The notes under the pieces were generated by a model that saw nothing but the letters and a program-made list of their open reading frames with translations, had not been told where the DNA came from and did not search any database. The translations under genes were made by a program, and so were the position numbers. From Polaromonas sp. (GTDB lineage: Bacteria > Pseudomonadota > Gammaproteobacteria > Burkholderiales > Burkholderiaceae_C): a stretch of 7,806 nt of DNA. Positions within the stretch are counted from its first letter, which is position 1; each line of letters begins with the position of its first letter. Positions 1-5,461 of the stretch are shown one piece after another. The DNA lies in assembly GCA_014376885.1 (NCBI GenBank), contig JACMQR010000131.1:1-7806 (forward strand). The letters are read 5' to 3'.

Positions 1-14
1 GGCCTTGGGCCTTG
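1..14. repeat. 7-bp tandem duplication at window edge
   Basis: Two head-to-tail copies of GGCCTTG occupy 1-7 and 8-14. The rest of 1-132, downstream of the flavin reductase gene, contains no open reading frame I would call. It has one small perfect hairpin (GTCGCT at 50-55 and AGCGAC at 59-64, three-base loop) and an imperfect inverted repeat next to the reductase stop codon (AACAC at 116-120 and GTGTT at 123-127). Neither is followed by a T-tract in the direction that would end the reductase transcript, so I do not call a terminator. Confidence 0.5.
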
Positions 15-132
15 GCGTCTGCGCGATCCGGAGAAAACCGGGACTGAAGGTCGCTGCAAGCGACGCGCCCGGTGATGCAGCGTTTTTATATGCACAAACT
101 GCTTTTGGTGCAGGCAACACCAGTGTTTTCAG

Positions 133-1242
133 CTATTTATTTTGTAGCGCTGGATAATCGGTGTAGCCGATGGCGCCGCCGCCGTAAAACGTCGCCGGGT
201 CGGGCGTGTTCAGCGGCGCGTTGGTGGCCAGGCGGGTGACCAGGTCCGGATTGGCGATGTAGGCCTTGCCAAAGGCCACCAGGTCAGCACCGTCGGCCAA
301 GGCTTGCAGCGCGCTGGCCTGGTCATAGCCGTTGTTCACCATCCAGGCGCCGGTGCCGCCGGCTGCGCGGTAGGCCGCTTTCAGGGCGGCATAGTCGAAC
401 GGCCGCTCGGCCAGCTCGCGTGCGCCACCGGTGGCGCCGACAATGATGTGCAGGTAAGCCAGACCGAGCTTGGCCAGGTGCTTGACGACATATTCAAACA
501 GCGGCTGCGGGTTGCTGTCGAACGCGTCATTGGCCGGCGTGACCGGCGACAGCCGGATGCCGGTGCGCCCGCCGCCGATGGCGTCGACAATGGCACGCGT
601 CGCCTCAAGCAGCAGGCGAGCGCGGTTTTTGATGCTGCCGCCGTAGTCGTCGATGCGCCGGTTCGAGCCGTTTTTCAGAAACTGGTCCAGCAAGTAGCCG
701 TTGGCGCCATGGATTTCAACCCCGTCGAAGCCAGCGGTTTGCACCGCATTGAGCGCGGCCGCCCGGTAGGTGTGCACGATCTCGGGCAGTTCCTCGGCGT
801 CCAGGGCGCGCGGCTCCGAGGTTGGCACGAAAGTCGGCACGCCGTCCCGGATCAGCACCGTCTTGGTCTTGGCGGCGATGGCCGACGGCGCCACCGGCGG
901 GCCGCCGCCCGGCTGCCGCGCGTGGTGCGGCACGCGGCCCACATGCCACAGCTGCACCACGACCTGGCCGCCCGCGTCATGCACGGCCTGGGTCACCTGC
1001 TTCCAGCCGTCGAGCTGCTCGGTGCCGTACAGGCCCGGCACATCGGCATAGCCTTGGGCCTGGTGGCTGATGGCGGTCGCTTCGGTGATCAGGAGACCGG
1101 CCGTGGCGCGCTGGGCATAGTAGTCGGCCATCAGCTTCGTGGGGATGGCGTCGGGCGCGCGGTTGCGCGTCAGCGGCGCCATGACGATGCGGTTGGGCAG
1201 CAGCAGGTCGCCCACCCGGACGGTGTCGAACAATGAAGACAT
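133..1242 (-). CDS. Old Yellow Enzyme family flavin reductase (NemA/alkene reductase-like)
   Basis: This 369-aa protein is an FMN-dependent NAD(P)H:flavin oxidoreductase of the Old Yellow Enzyme family. The family reduces activated C=C bonds (enones, maleimides) and often nitro or nitrate-ester compounds in the cytosol. It is a single TIM barrel of the usual length (~365 aa). Visible features: the FMN-binding start MAPLTRNR with Thr25; QLWH at 97-100; the substrate-anion pair in HGANGY (His178, Asn181) with the proton-donor Tyr183; the family signature DDYGGSIKNRARLL at 198-211; Arg230 in GIRLSP; and the phosphate-binding segment FGKAYIANPDL at 324-334, where Lys326 stands in for the common Arg. 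The C-terminal FYGGGAIGYTDYPAL is typical of the NemA/PETN-reductase branch. The frame stays open upstream to 1566, but family homology begins at MSSLFD. The ATG at 1242 has GAGGA seven bases upstream, whereas the ATG at 1248 is too close to it. No NemR-type regulator is adjacent. The physiological substrate cannot be read from sequence. Confidence 0.95.
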   Translation of the reverse strand: MSSLFDTVRVGDLLLPNRIVMAPLTRNRAPDAIPTKLMADYYAQRATAGLLITEATAISHQAQGYADVPGLYGTEQLDGWKQVTQAVHDAGGQVVVQLWHVGRVPHHARQPGGGPPVAPSAIAAKTKTVLIRDGVPTFVPTSEPRALDAEELPEIVHTYRAAALNAVQTAGFDGVEIHGANGYLLDQFLKNGSNRRIDDYGGSIKNRARLLLEATRAIVDAIGGGRTGIRLSPVTPANDAFDSNPQPLFEYVVKHLAKLGLAYLHIIVGATGGARELAERPFDYAALKAAYRAAGGTGAWMVNNGYDQASALQALADGADLVAFGKAYIANPDLVTRLATNAPLNTPDPATFYGGGAIGYTDYPALQNK

Positions 1243-1249
1243 GGGCATT

Positions 1250-1254
1250 TCCTC
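1250..1254 (-). promoter_or_regulatory. Ribosome binding site of the flavin reductase
   Basis: GAGGA on the minus strand, seven bases before the ATG at 1242 and one base before the ATG at 1248. The spacing selects 1242 as the start. Confidence 0.75.
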
Positions 1255-1323
1255 GGTCGGGTTGGCAGGAGCACGCGGCCAGGCCGGTGCCGGCATCCCG
1301 ATTGTGCGCCGCGCCAGCCGCCC

Positions 1324-1343
1324 CTGGCGGGCACTGGCGGGCA
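1324..1343. repeat. 10-bp perfect tandem duplication
   Basis: CTGGCGGGCA occurs twice head to tail (1324-1333 and 1334-1343), about 80-100 bases upstream of the flavin reductase start. It looks like a replication-slippage duplication, and no function is evident. Confidence 0.8.
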
Positions 1344-1408
1344 GGGCGTTTTTCGACGTAAGCGGCACGGGCCAGCGCTGGCAACCCCTGGCAATTTCCC
1401 GGAATCCC

Positions 1409-1429
1409 TGCCGGACCAGGAGTCCGGCA
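1409..1429. repeat. 8-bp perfect inverted repeat, 5-base loop
   Basis: The arms TGCCGGAC (1409-1416) and GTCCGGCA (1422-1429) are exact reverse complements separated by CAGGA. It lies about 170 bases upstream of the reductase start and over 300 bases upstream of DUF1328. It could be an operator for a dimeric regulator or a transcript hairpin. There is no following T-run on either strand, so it is not a clear intrinsic terminator. Confidence 0.7.
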
Positions 1430-1489
1430 ACCCGGGGCCGGACCGGCGGGCCTCGGGCAGCTCTTGCTTGCCCGTGCACGCTGTTCATT

Positions 1490-1512
1490 GTCCATCCCGT
1501 CCGGATGGACGG
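1490..1512. repeat. Overlapping, mutually exclusive inverted repeats
   Basis: The arms GTCCATCC (1490-1497) and GGATGGAC (1503-1510) form a perfect 8-bp inverted repeat with a five-base loop. A second perfect 6-bp hairpin, CCGTCC (1497-1502) with GGACGG (1507-1512) and a four-base loop, uses partly the same bases, so only one can form at a time. The sequence is in the middle of the divergent spacer. An operator is possible but no regulator can be named. Confidence 0.7.
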
Positions 1513-1602
1513 GGGAACCCGGGCCATCCGGCCAGCCCCGGACTGTGCCACCATCTTCAGCAGCATGGCGGGGCTGGCGGTCTATGATGGACAGCTGGGC
1601 AA

Positions 1603-1618
1603 TGTCCTACAAGGGACA
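1603..1618. repeat. Inverted repeat TGTCC...GGACA upstream of DUF1328
   Basis: Five-base arms at 1603-1607 and 1614-1618 flank six bases, ending 126 bases before the DUF1328 start. A further short hairpin (AGCGG 1641-1645, CCGCT 1652-1656) follows. Either could be regulatory, but the arms are short and chance is possible. Confidence 0.35.
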
Positions 1619-1744
1619 ACGGGCGGTGCTGATGGGCTTGAGCGGCACCCCCCGCTAGCATTTCATTCACCGCATCACGATCAGCCACCACCGGCCAGCC
1701 AGCCTGGCAGGTCTGGCGGCCGTGGACACCGCAGGGAAATTACC

Positions 1745-1930
1745 ATGATCAAGTACGCGATTGTCTTTGCAGCGATTTCACTGGTGGCCGGCGCCCTGGG
1801 TTTCGGCGGCATGGCAACGGGTGCGGCAGGCATTGCCAAGGTGCTGTTCGGACTGTTCTTGATCCTGGCGGTTGTTTTCGTGGTGCTTGCGGCCCTGGGC
1901 GTGGGCGCGGTCAAGAAAATAACCAAGTAA
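1745..1930 (+). CDS. DUF1328 (UPF0391, YtjA-like) small inner-membrane protein
   Basis: This 61-aa protein belongs to the DUF1328/UPF0391 family of small membrane proteins, which includes E. coli YtjA. The family has no established biochemical function, and members are often associated with stress or stationary phase. The sequence consists of two hydrophobic helices (about residues 4-24 and 33-54) joined by the glycine/alanine-rich segment GFGGMATGAAGIAK that marks the family, and ends in a short basic tail, VKKITK. Length is normal. The ATG at 1745 is preceded by AGGGA seven bases upstream. The frame is open far upstream (to 1139), but that part lies over the reductase gene and has no family similarity. 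The TAA stop is immediately followed by ATG, and the surrounding 12 bases are duplicated in tandem, putting a second in-frame TAA-ATG just downstream. Co-transcription with the following 102-aa frame is likely if that gene is real. Confidence 0.9.
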   Translation: MIKYAIVFAAISLVAGALGFGGMATGAAGIAKVLFGLFLILAVVFVVLAALGVGAVKKITK

Positions 1931-1945
1931 ATGACCAAGTAAATG
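1922..1945. repeat. 12-bp perfect tandem duplication spanning a stop-start junction
   Basis: ACCAAGTAAATG is present twice head to tail (1922-1933 and 1934-1945). Each copy contains TAA directly followed by ATG. The first TAA ends the DUF1328 gene, and the second lies directly before the ATG of the 102-aa frame. Without the duplication the two genes would abut with no spacer. Confidence 0.9.
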
Positions 1946-2251
1946 CTGCCTGATGACCGCCAGCCGTCCCGAACGGCAGTTTCCCGGCTCAAGGACCGTA
2001 TTTTTCCGGGCTGGACCGCGCGCGAGGACGACCCCGGCCCGGCAAAGCCGCTGCTTCCGGCCATCGCGCCCCGGCGCGCGGTCGGGTTTCCGTCCCGGAT
2101 CGCCGAATTCTTGCTGGTTTTTCGCCTGCGAGCCCGGCGCCGGTCGGCGCTGTCCGCCGACATCCTGGAGCGCGCCGTGCGGGTGGTGCTGGTGACCTGC
2201 AAAAACTGGTTTGCCGGCGCTGACGACCACAAGCCGCGCAAGCGCGACTGA
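1943..2251 (+). CDS. Hypothetical basic 102-aa protein downstream of DUF1328
   Basis: I do not recognise this protein. Support for it being real comes from base composition and context. Its codons show the strong third-position GC preference and low second-position GC expected of genes in this genome. It fills an otherwise empty 330 bases, and it ends 12 bases before the stop of the convergent aldolase gene. The product is very basic, with about 17 arginines including a cluster RLRARRR at 61-67. A moderately hydrophobic stretch (RIAEFLLVF, 52-60) and a possible amphipathic helix with VVLVTCKNWF (81-90) give it some structure, while the N-terminal 50 residues look disordered and proline-rich. 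The ATG at 1943 follows directly on an in-frame TAA and has no good ribosome binding site, so translation may depend on reinitiation after DUF1328. A spurious frame remains possible. Confidence 0.5.
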   Translation: MLPDDRQPSRTAVSRLKDRIFPGWTAREDDPGPAKPLLPAIAPRRAVGFPSRIAEFLLVFRLRARRRSALSADILERAVRVVLVTCKNWFAGADDHKPRKRD

Positions 2252-2263
2252 GGCAGCCCGGGT

Positions 2264-3037
2264 TCAGCAGCGGTAGCCGCTGTCCAGGCGGTCGAGCTTG
2301 CGAATCAGCGACGGCCAGACAAACGCACCGCCCAGACCGCCGGTCTGCACCCGCATGGCCTCGGACACGCCTTGCACGATGCGCGGGTCGACCTGCGTCA
2401 GGGCGCCGCCGCCGGCCTGCGCGTCGATCTGGATGCGGCAGGCGTTTTCAAAGGTGTACATGCTTAAAAACGCATCGGCCACCGTCCGGCCGACGACCAG
2501 CAGGCCGTGGTTGCGCAGCACCATAAAGTTGGCGCGGCCCAGGTCGGCCTGCAGGCGCGGCTTCTCGTCGTCGCGAAAGGCCACGCCCTCGTACGCATGG
2601 TAGGCCAGCGACGCCAGCACAAAGGTCGACTGCTGGCTGATGGGCAGCACGCCGCCGGCCTGCGCGCTGACGCCCACGCCGGCACGGGTGTGGGTGTGCA
2701 GCACGCAGCCGGCGTCGGGCCTGGCCTCGTGCACCGCGCTGTGGATCACGAAGCCGGCCGGATTGACGGGAAACGGCGAGTCGATGACCTTGTGGCACTG
2801 CCCGTCGACCTTGACCAGGCTGGAGGCGGTGATCTCGTCAAACATCAGGCCGTAGGGATTGATCAGGAAATGGTGCGCGTCGGGGCCCGTGACGGACTCG
2901 GGCAGCTTCAGGCTGATGTGGGTGAACACCAGGTCGCTCCAGCCGTACAGCGCCACCAGCCGGTAGCAGGCGGCCAGGTCGCAGCGCAGTTGCCATTCTT
3001 CAGCGCTGACAGCGTTTTGCAGGGAGGGAATGTTCAT
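2264..3037 (-). CDS. Class II aldolase/adducin family protein
   Basis: This 257-aa protein has the class II aldolase/adducin fold, whose bacterial enzymes use a zinc ion to cleave or epimerise phosphorylated sugars (fuculose-1-P aldolase, ribulose-5-P epimerase). Three zinc-ligand positions are visible: His114 and His116 in HTHT, and His177 in RNHG. Other family features are FTHIS (38-42), the segment INPYGLMFDEI (59-69), and the helix around EARPDAGCVLHTHT. Aligning by eye on the conserved His99, the position of fuculose aldolase's catalytic Glu73 falls near Gly95 in FPVNPAGFVIH, so the usual acid is not seen. This matches the large adducin-like subgroup of unassigned function in proteobacteria rather than true sugar-phosphate aldolases. 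The ATG at 3037 has AGGAG seven bases upstream, and upstream in-frame sequence is arginine-rich and unlike the family. It converges on the 102-aa gene with a 12-base gap and stands alone on its strand. Substrate unknown. Confidence 0.92.
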   Translation of the reverse strand: MNIPSLQNAVSAEEWQLRCDLAACYRLVALYGWSDLVFTHISLKLPESVTGPDAHHFLINPYGLMFDEITASSLVKVDGQCHKVIDSPFPVNPAGFVIHSAVHEARPDAGCVLHTHTRAGVGVSAQAGGVLPISQQSTFVLASLAYHAYEGVAFRDDEKPRLQADLGRANFMVLRNHGLLVVGRTVADAFLSMYTFENACRIQIDAQAGGGALTQVDPRIVQGVSEAMRVQTGGLGGAFVWPSLIRKLDRLDSGYRC

Positions 3038-3044
3038 GGCGAAT

Positions 3045-3049
3045 CTCCT
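3045..3049 (-). promoter_or_regulatory. Ribosome binding site of the class II aldolase homologue
   Basis: AGGAG on the minus strand, seven bases before the ATG at 3037. It fixes the start against the longer open frame that continues to 3271. Confidence 0.8.
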
Positions 3050-3254
3050 GAAGGTGCATGATGGGCAGCCGCCAAGCCTACAGCGCCCACCCTGAACCCG
3101 GCTGTTGCGGCCGCGACACCGGTTTTCACGGCGCCTGCGGCGCTGTCCAAGCCCCGACTGCCGGGCGTTTGATGCTGCCGGAGCCGGTCGCCCAAACCAG
3201 GCGCAGGCCGATCGACGGCGGCCGCGTGCTGCATGGACGCGGGACAGCTGCCAC

Positions 3255-3284
3255 TTAAAAAAGCCCCTCAAGTTCCAGGATAAT
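3255..3284 (+). promoter_or_regulatory. Candidate sigma-70 promoter for the min operon
   Basis: TTAAAA (3255-3260, 4 of 6 to the -35 consensus) is followed after 18 bases by GATAAT (3279-3284, 5 of 6 to the -10 consensus), in the AT-rich part of the spacer. It would give a leader of roughly 190 bases before minC. The match is by eye only. Confidence 0.35.
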
Positions 3285-3479
3285 GAAAATCCAGATGATT
3301 TATGGTCTCAACGTTCACGGATAGGCGCAATTGGCATGCTTTCAATGACTGACGCAGCGGGCAGCAGGCCGCCCGACGGGCAGGCTGCACTTCCTGCACT
3401 ACCCTTGGGCGTTCGGCCACCCTGGGCAAAGCCGCCCCATCAGCGCCCGCCGTTGTTTGTTCACTCCCCTTGACTGCCC

Positions 3480-4232
3480 ATGACCGTTGCCACGCCCCAC
3501 ACCTTTGAAATCAAGAGCGCCAATTTTCCACTGGTTGCGCTGCTGCTCAAGTCCACCGACCTGGCGGCGCTGGCGCGCGAGATGGCGCAGCGCTTTGGCG
3601 ACATTCCCGATTTTTTCGACCAGGACGCGCTGGTCATCGACCTGTCGCCCCTGCAAGGTGCTGAAGCGGCAGCCCCGGCGCACATTGACTTTGCGGCCTT
3701 GAACGCGCTGCTCGGCAGCTTCCGGCTGGTGCCGGTCGCCGTCAAGGGCGGCAGTCCGGCGCAAATGGCCGCCGCCCGCCAGGCCGGACTGGTGAGTGGC
3801 AACGACGCCCATCTGCTCACGCCCCGGCCCGCGCCGGCGTCGCCAGACCAGCCCGCCGAGCCAGTGCCGCAGGTACATTCGGCACCCCTGGGCGCGCTGG
3901 TTGTCGACAAGCCGCTGCGCTCGGGCCAGCAGGTCTACGCCAGAGGCCGGGACCTGGTGGTGCTGGCCATGGTGAATGCCGGCGCCGAGGTGATTGCCGA
4001 CGGCCACATCCATGTGTATGCGCCGCTGCGCGGCCGGGCCATTGCCGGCGCGCGGGGCAACACCGAGGCGCGCATTTTTGCGCTGGCACTGGAAGCCGAA
4101 CTGCTGTCGATCGCCGGCATCTACCGCACCAGCGAAAACCCGCTGCCGCCCGAAGTCGTCGGCCATGCCACCCAGGTGCGGCTGGTTGAAGGCCCGGACG
4201 GCGAACGGCTGGTCATGACGCCGATGCTCTGA
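3480..4232 (+). CDS. minC: Septum site-determining protein MinC
   Basis: MinC is the FtsZ antagonist of the Min system. Recruited to the membrane by MinD-ATP, it destabilises FtsZ polymers away from mid-cell. The 250-aa product has the N-terminal FtsZ-inhibiting domain (about residues 1-112, with FEIKSANFPLVALLLKSTDL near its start), a proline-rich linker (PRPAPASPDQPAEPVP, 115-130) and the C-terminal beta-helix. The helix carries the MinD-binding motif RSGQ at 147-150 and the conserved VNAGAEVIADGHIHVY (165-180), LRGRAIAGA and AELLSIAGIYR. It is slightly longer than E. coli MinC (231 aa), mainly through the linker. The ATG at 3480 is the only plausible start because an in-frame TGA lies at 3471-3473 and the next Met is residue 35. 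There is no recognisable Shine-Dalgarno sequence before it. It is the first gene of minCDE, with minD 146 bases downstream. Confidence 0.97.
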   Translation: MTVATPHTFEIKSANFPLVALLLKSTDLAALAREMAQRFGDIPDFFDQDALVIDLSPLQGAEAAAPAHIDFAALNALLGSFRLVPVAVKGGSPAQMAAARQAGLVSGNDAHLLTPRPAPASPDQPAEPVPQVHSAPLGALVVDKPLRSGQQVYARGRDLVVLAMVNAGAEVIADGHIHVYAPLRGRAIAGARGNTEARIFALALEAELLSIAGIYRTSENPLPPEVVGHATQVRLVEGPDGERLVMTPML

Positions 4233-4241
4233 ACATGGTTT

Positions 4242-4270
4242 TTGCAACCAGACCAGAACCCACTTTTAAA
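4242..4270 (+). promoter_or_regulatory. Candidate internal promoter for minDE
   Basis: TTGCAA (4242-4247) and TTTAAA (4265-4270) are spaced 17 bases apart. Each matches four of six positions of the sigma-70 consensus. It would allow minD and minE to be expressed independently of minC, which suits the large spacer. Weak by sequence alone. Confidence 0.3.
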
Positions 4271-4364
4271 AACACACCCTTACAAAACAAGCGCACTTTC
4301 ATGCATGATCTGGCACTGCAGCCTTGCCAAACCGACTGACTGAATCACCTCCCGTTTTCAAGAA

Positions 4365-4369
4365 AAGGA
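4365..4369 (+). promoter_or_regulatory. Ribosome binding site of minD
   Basis: AAGGA, nine bases before the minD ATG. Contrast with minC, which has no such site. Confidence 0.7.
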
Positions 4370-4378
4370 CTTTTTCGA

Positions 4379-5194
4379 ATGGCAAAAATCATTGTGGTCA
4401 CCTCTGGCAAGGGCGGCGTCGGCAAGACCACCACCAGCGCCAGCTTTTCAACCGGTCTGGCCCTGCGCGGCCACAAAACCGCCGTCATCGACTTCGACGT
4501 TGGCTTGCGCAACCTGGACCTGATCATGGGCTGCGAGCGCCGGGTAGTCTATGACCTGATCAATGTCATCCAGGGTGAAGCCACGCTCAACCAAGCCTTG
4601 ATCAAGGACAAGCAGTGCCCCGACCTGTTCGTACTGGCCGCCTCGCAAACCCGCGACAAGGACGCGCTGACGCTCGACGGCGTGAAAAAGGTGCTCGACG
4701 ACCTGGCCGGCATGGATTTCGAGTACATCATCTGCGACTCGCCCGCCGGCATCGAAACCGGCGCGCTGATGGCCATGCATTTCGCCGACGAGGCGCTGGT
4801 GGTGACCAACCCGGAAGTGTCCTCGGTGCGCGACTCGGACCGCATCCTGGGCATGCTGTCGAGCAAGACGCAGCGCGCCATCGACGGCGCCGACCCGGTC
4901 AAGGAGCACCTGCTCATCACCCGCTACAACCCCAGCCGGGTCGACCAGGGCCAGATGCTGTCGCTCGAAGACATCCAGGACATCCTGCGCATCAAGCTGA
5001 TCGGCGTGATTCCCGAATCCGAGATCGTGCTGCAGGCGTCCAACCAGGGCGTGCCGGCGGTGCACATGCAGGGCAGCGATGTGTCCGAAGCCTACAAGGA
5101 TGTGATTGACCGCTTTTTGGGCCAGGAGAGGCCGATGCGCTTCATCGATGCGCAAAAACCCGGTTTTTTCAAGCGCCTGTTCGGGGGAAGGTAA
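4379..5194 (+). CDS. minD: Septum site-determining protein MinD, membrane ATPase
   Basis: MinD is the ParA/MinD-type ATPase that dimerises on the inner membrane when bound to ATP, recruits MinC and is released by MinE, producing pole-to-pole oscillation. The 271-aa product is full length. It shows the deviant Walker A motif GKGGVGKT at 10-17 with signature Lys11 and Lys16, the switch I segment DFDVGLRNLDLIMG (38-51, catalytic Asp40), the Walker B strand YIICDSPAG with Asp120, the VTNPEVSSVRDSDR switch region (142-155), and the C-terminal membrane-targeting amphipathic helix KPGFFKRLFGGR at 260-271. All expected residues are present. Its stop is six bases before the minE ATG, and the minE ribosome binding site lies within its last codons, so the two are almost certainly co-translated from one message. 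Confidence 0.98.
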   Translation: MAKIIVVTSGKGGVGKTTTSASFSTGLALRGHKTAVIDFDVGLRNLDLIMGCERRVVYDLINVIQGEATLNQALIKDKQCPDLFVLAASQTRDKDALTLDGVKKVLDDLAGMDFEYIICDSPAGIETGALMAMHFADEALVVTNPEVSSVRDSDRILGMLSSKTQRAIDGADPVKEHLLITRYNPSRVDQGQMLSLEDIQDILRIKLIGVIPESEIVLQASNQGVPAVHMQGSDVSEAYKDVIDRFLGQERPMRFIDAQKPGFFKRLFGGR

Positions 5195-5200
5195 AAAGCC

Positions 5201-5461
5201 ATGGCCTCATTTTTCTCCTTCCTGCTCGGCGAAAAGAAAAAAACCGCGAATGTCGCCAAGGAGCGGCTGCAGATCATCTTGTCGCACGAGCGCTCCGGAC
5301 GCACCAGCTATGAGCCCGACTACCTGCCGGCGCTGCAACGCGACCTGATTGCCGTGATCGCCAAGTACATCAAGATCAATCCGGACGACATCAAGCTCAA
5401 CCTCGAGCGCCAGGACAACCTCGATGTGCTGGAAGTCAAGATCGAACTGCCCGACAAGTAG
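5201..5461 (+). CDS. minE: Cell division topological specificity factor MinE
   Basis: MinE displaces MinC from MinD and stimulates MinD ATP hydrolysis, which keeps the inhibitor away from mid-cell. The 86-aa product has the usual three parts: an N-terminal membrane-binding amphipathic stretch ([10 protein letters not shown], 1-10), the conserved anti-MinCD helix [17 protein letters not shown] (15-31), and the dimerising topological-specificity domain (about 35-86) with [16 protein letters not shown] and the closing [10 protein letters not shown]. Length is normal (E. coli 88 aa). A GGGGGAAGG tract at 5183-5191, inside the end of minD, serves as ribosome binding site about nine bases before the ATG. 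It is the last gene of the operon, and a convergent small gene ends 34 bases beyond it. I see no strong terminator between them. Confidence 0.97.
   Translation: MASFFSFLLGEKKKTANVAKERLQIILSHERSGRTSYEPDYLPALQRDLIAVIAKYIKINPDDIKLNLERQDNLDVLEVKIELPDK

Larger units (their letters stand above)
1243..1744. other. Divergent intergenic spacer, 502 bases, no convincing gene
   Basis: This GC-rich spacer separates the minus-strand reductase from the plus-strand DUF1328 gene. Open frames crossing it have no homology I recognise and merely extend the two flanking genes. It holds a 10-bp tandem duplication, two 8-bp perfect inverted repeats and a weaker TGTCC...GGACA repeat, each listed separately. A TAGCAT hexamer at 1656-1661 could be a -10 element for DUF1328 but has no matching -35, so I do not call it a promoter. 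Confidence 0.6.
3038..3479. other. Divergent spacer between aldolase homologue and minC, 442 bases
   Basis: The left half (about 3050-3245) is very GC-rich and holds no frame with clear coding bias. The right half becomes AT-rich around 3250-3350 and probably carries the minC promoter. A weak 45-codon frame (3336-3473) ends six bases before minC and is treated as a finding, not a gene. No RNA gene or terminator is evident. Confidence 0.6.
4233..4378. other. AT-rich minC-minD spacer
   Basis: This 146-base spacer is clearly richer in A and T than the flanking genes. It holds a perfect 10-bp palindrome, TCATGCATGA (4299-4308), an inverted pair TGGCA (4311-4315) and TGCCA (4325-4329), a candidate promoter (4242-4270) and the minD ribosome binding site. 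No small gene is supported. Confidence 0.6.

Noticed and set aside
304..1236. 310-aa plus-strand open frame over the flavin reductase
   Set aside because: It is a mirror frame caused by high GC. The minus-strand reading carries all the OYE motifs.
1243..1566. N-terminal extension of the flavin reductase to a 477-aa protein
   Set aside because: The added 108 residues are arginine/proline-rich with no family similarity. The family length and a GAGGA site both place the start at 1242.
1139..1744. 263-aa plus-strand frame running into DUF1328
   Set aside because: The upstream part overlaps the reductase start antisense and has no family features. DUF1328 proteins are about 50-60 aa and a good ribosome binding site precedes 1745.
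1681..2241. 186-aa minus-strand frame opposite DUF1328 and the 102-aa gene
   Set aside because: Its serine/arginine/threonine-rich translation has no family features, and it lies antisense to DUF1328, which is well supported.
3034..3234. 66-aa minus-strand frame whose TGA overlaps the aldolase ATG (ATGA)
   Set aside because: The overlap looks like translational coupling, but the frame lacks strong third-position GC bias and has no recognisable homology. The aldolase gene has its own ribosome binding site, so the overlap is probably chance.
3038..3271. Extended start of the aldolase homologue at 3271
   Set aside because: The extension is a low-complexity arginine-rich translation, and AGGAG seven bases before 3037 fits the family start.
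3399..4247. 282-aa minus-strand frame opposite minC
   Set aside because: It is an antisense shadow of a clearly identified minC.
4448..5155. 235-aa minus-strand frame opposite minD
   Set aside because: It is an antisense shadow. Its histidine/valine-rich composition is typical of mirror frames in GC-rich genes.
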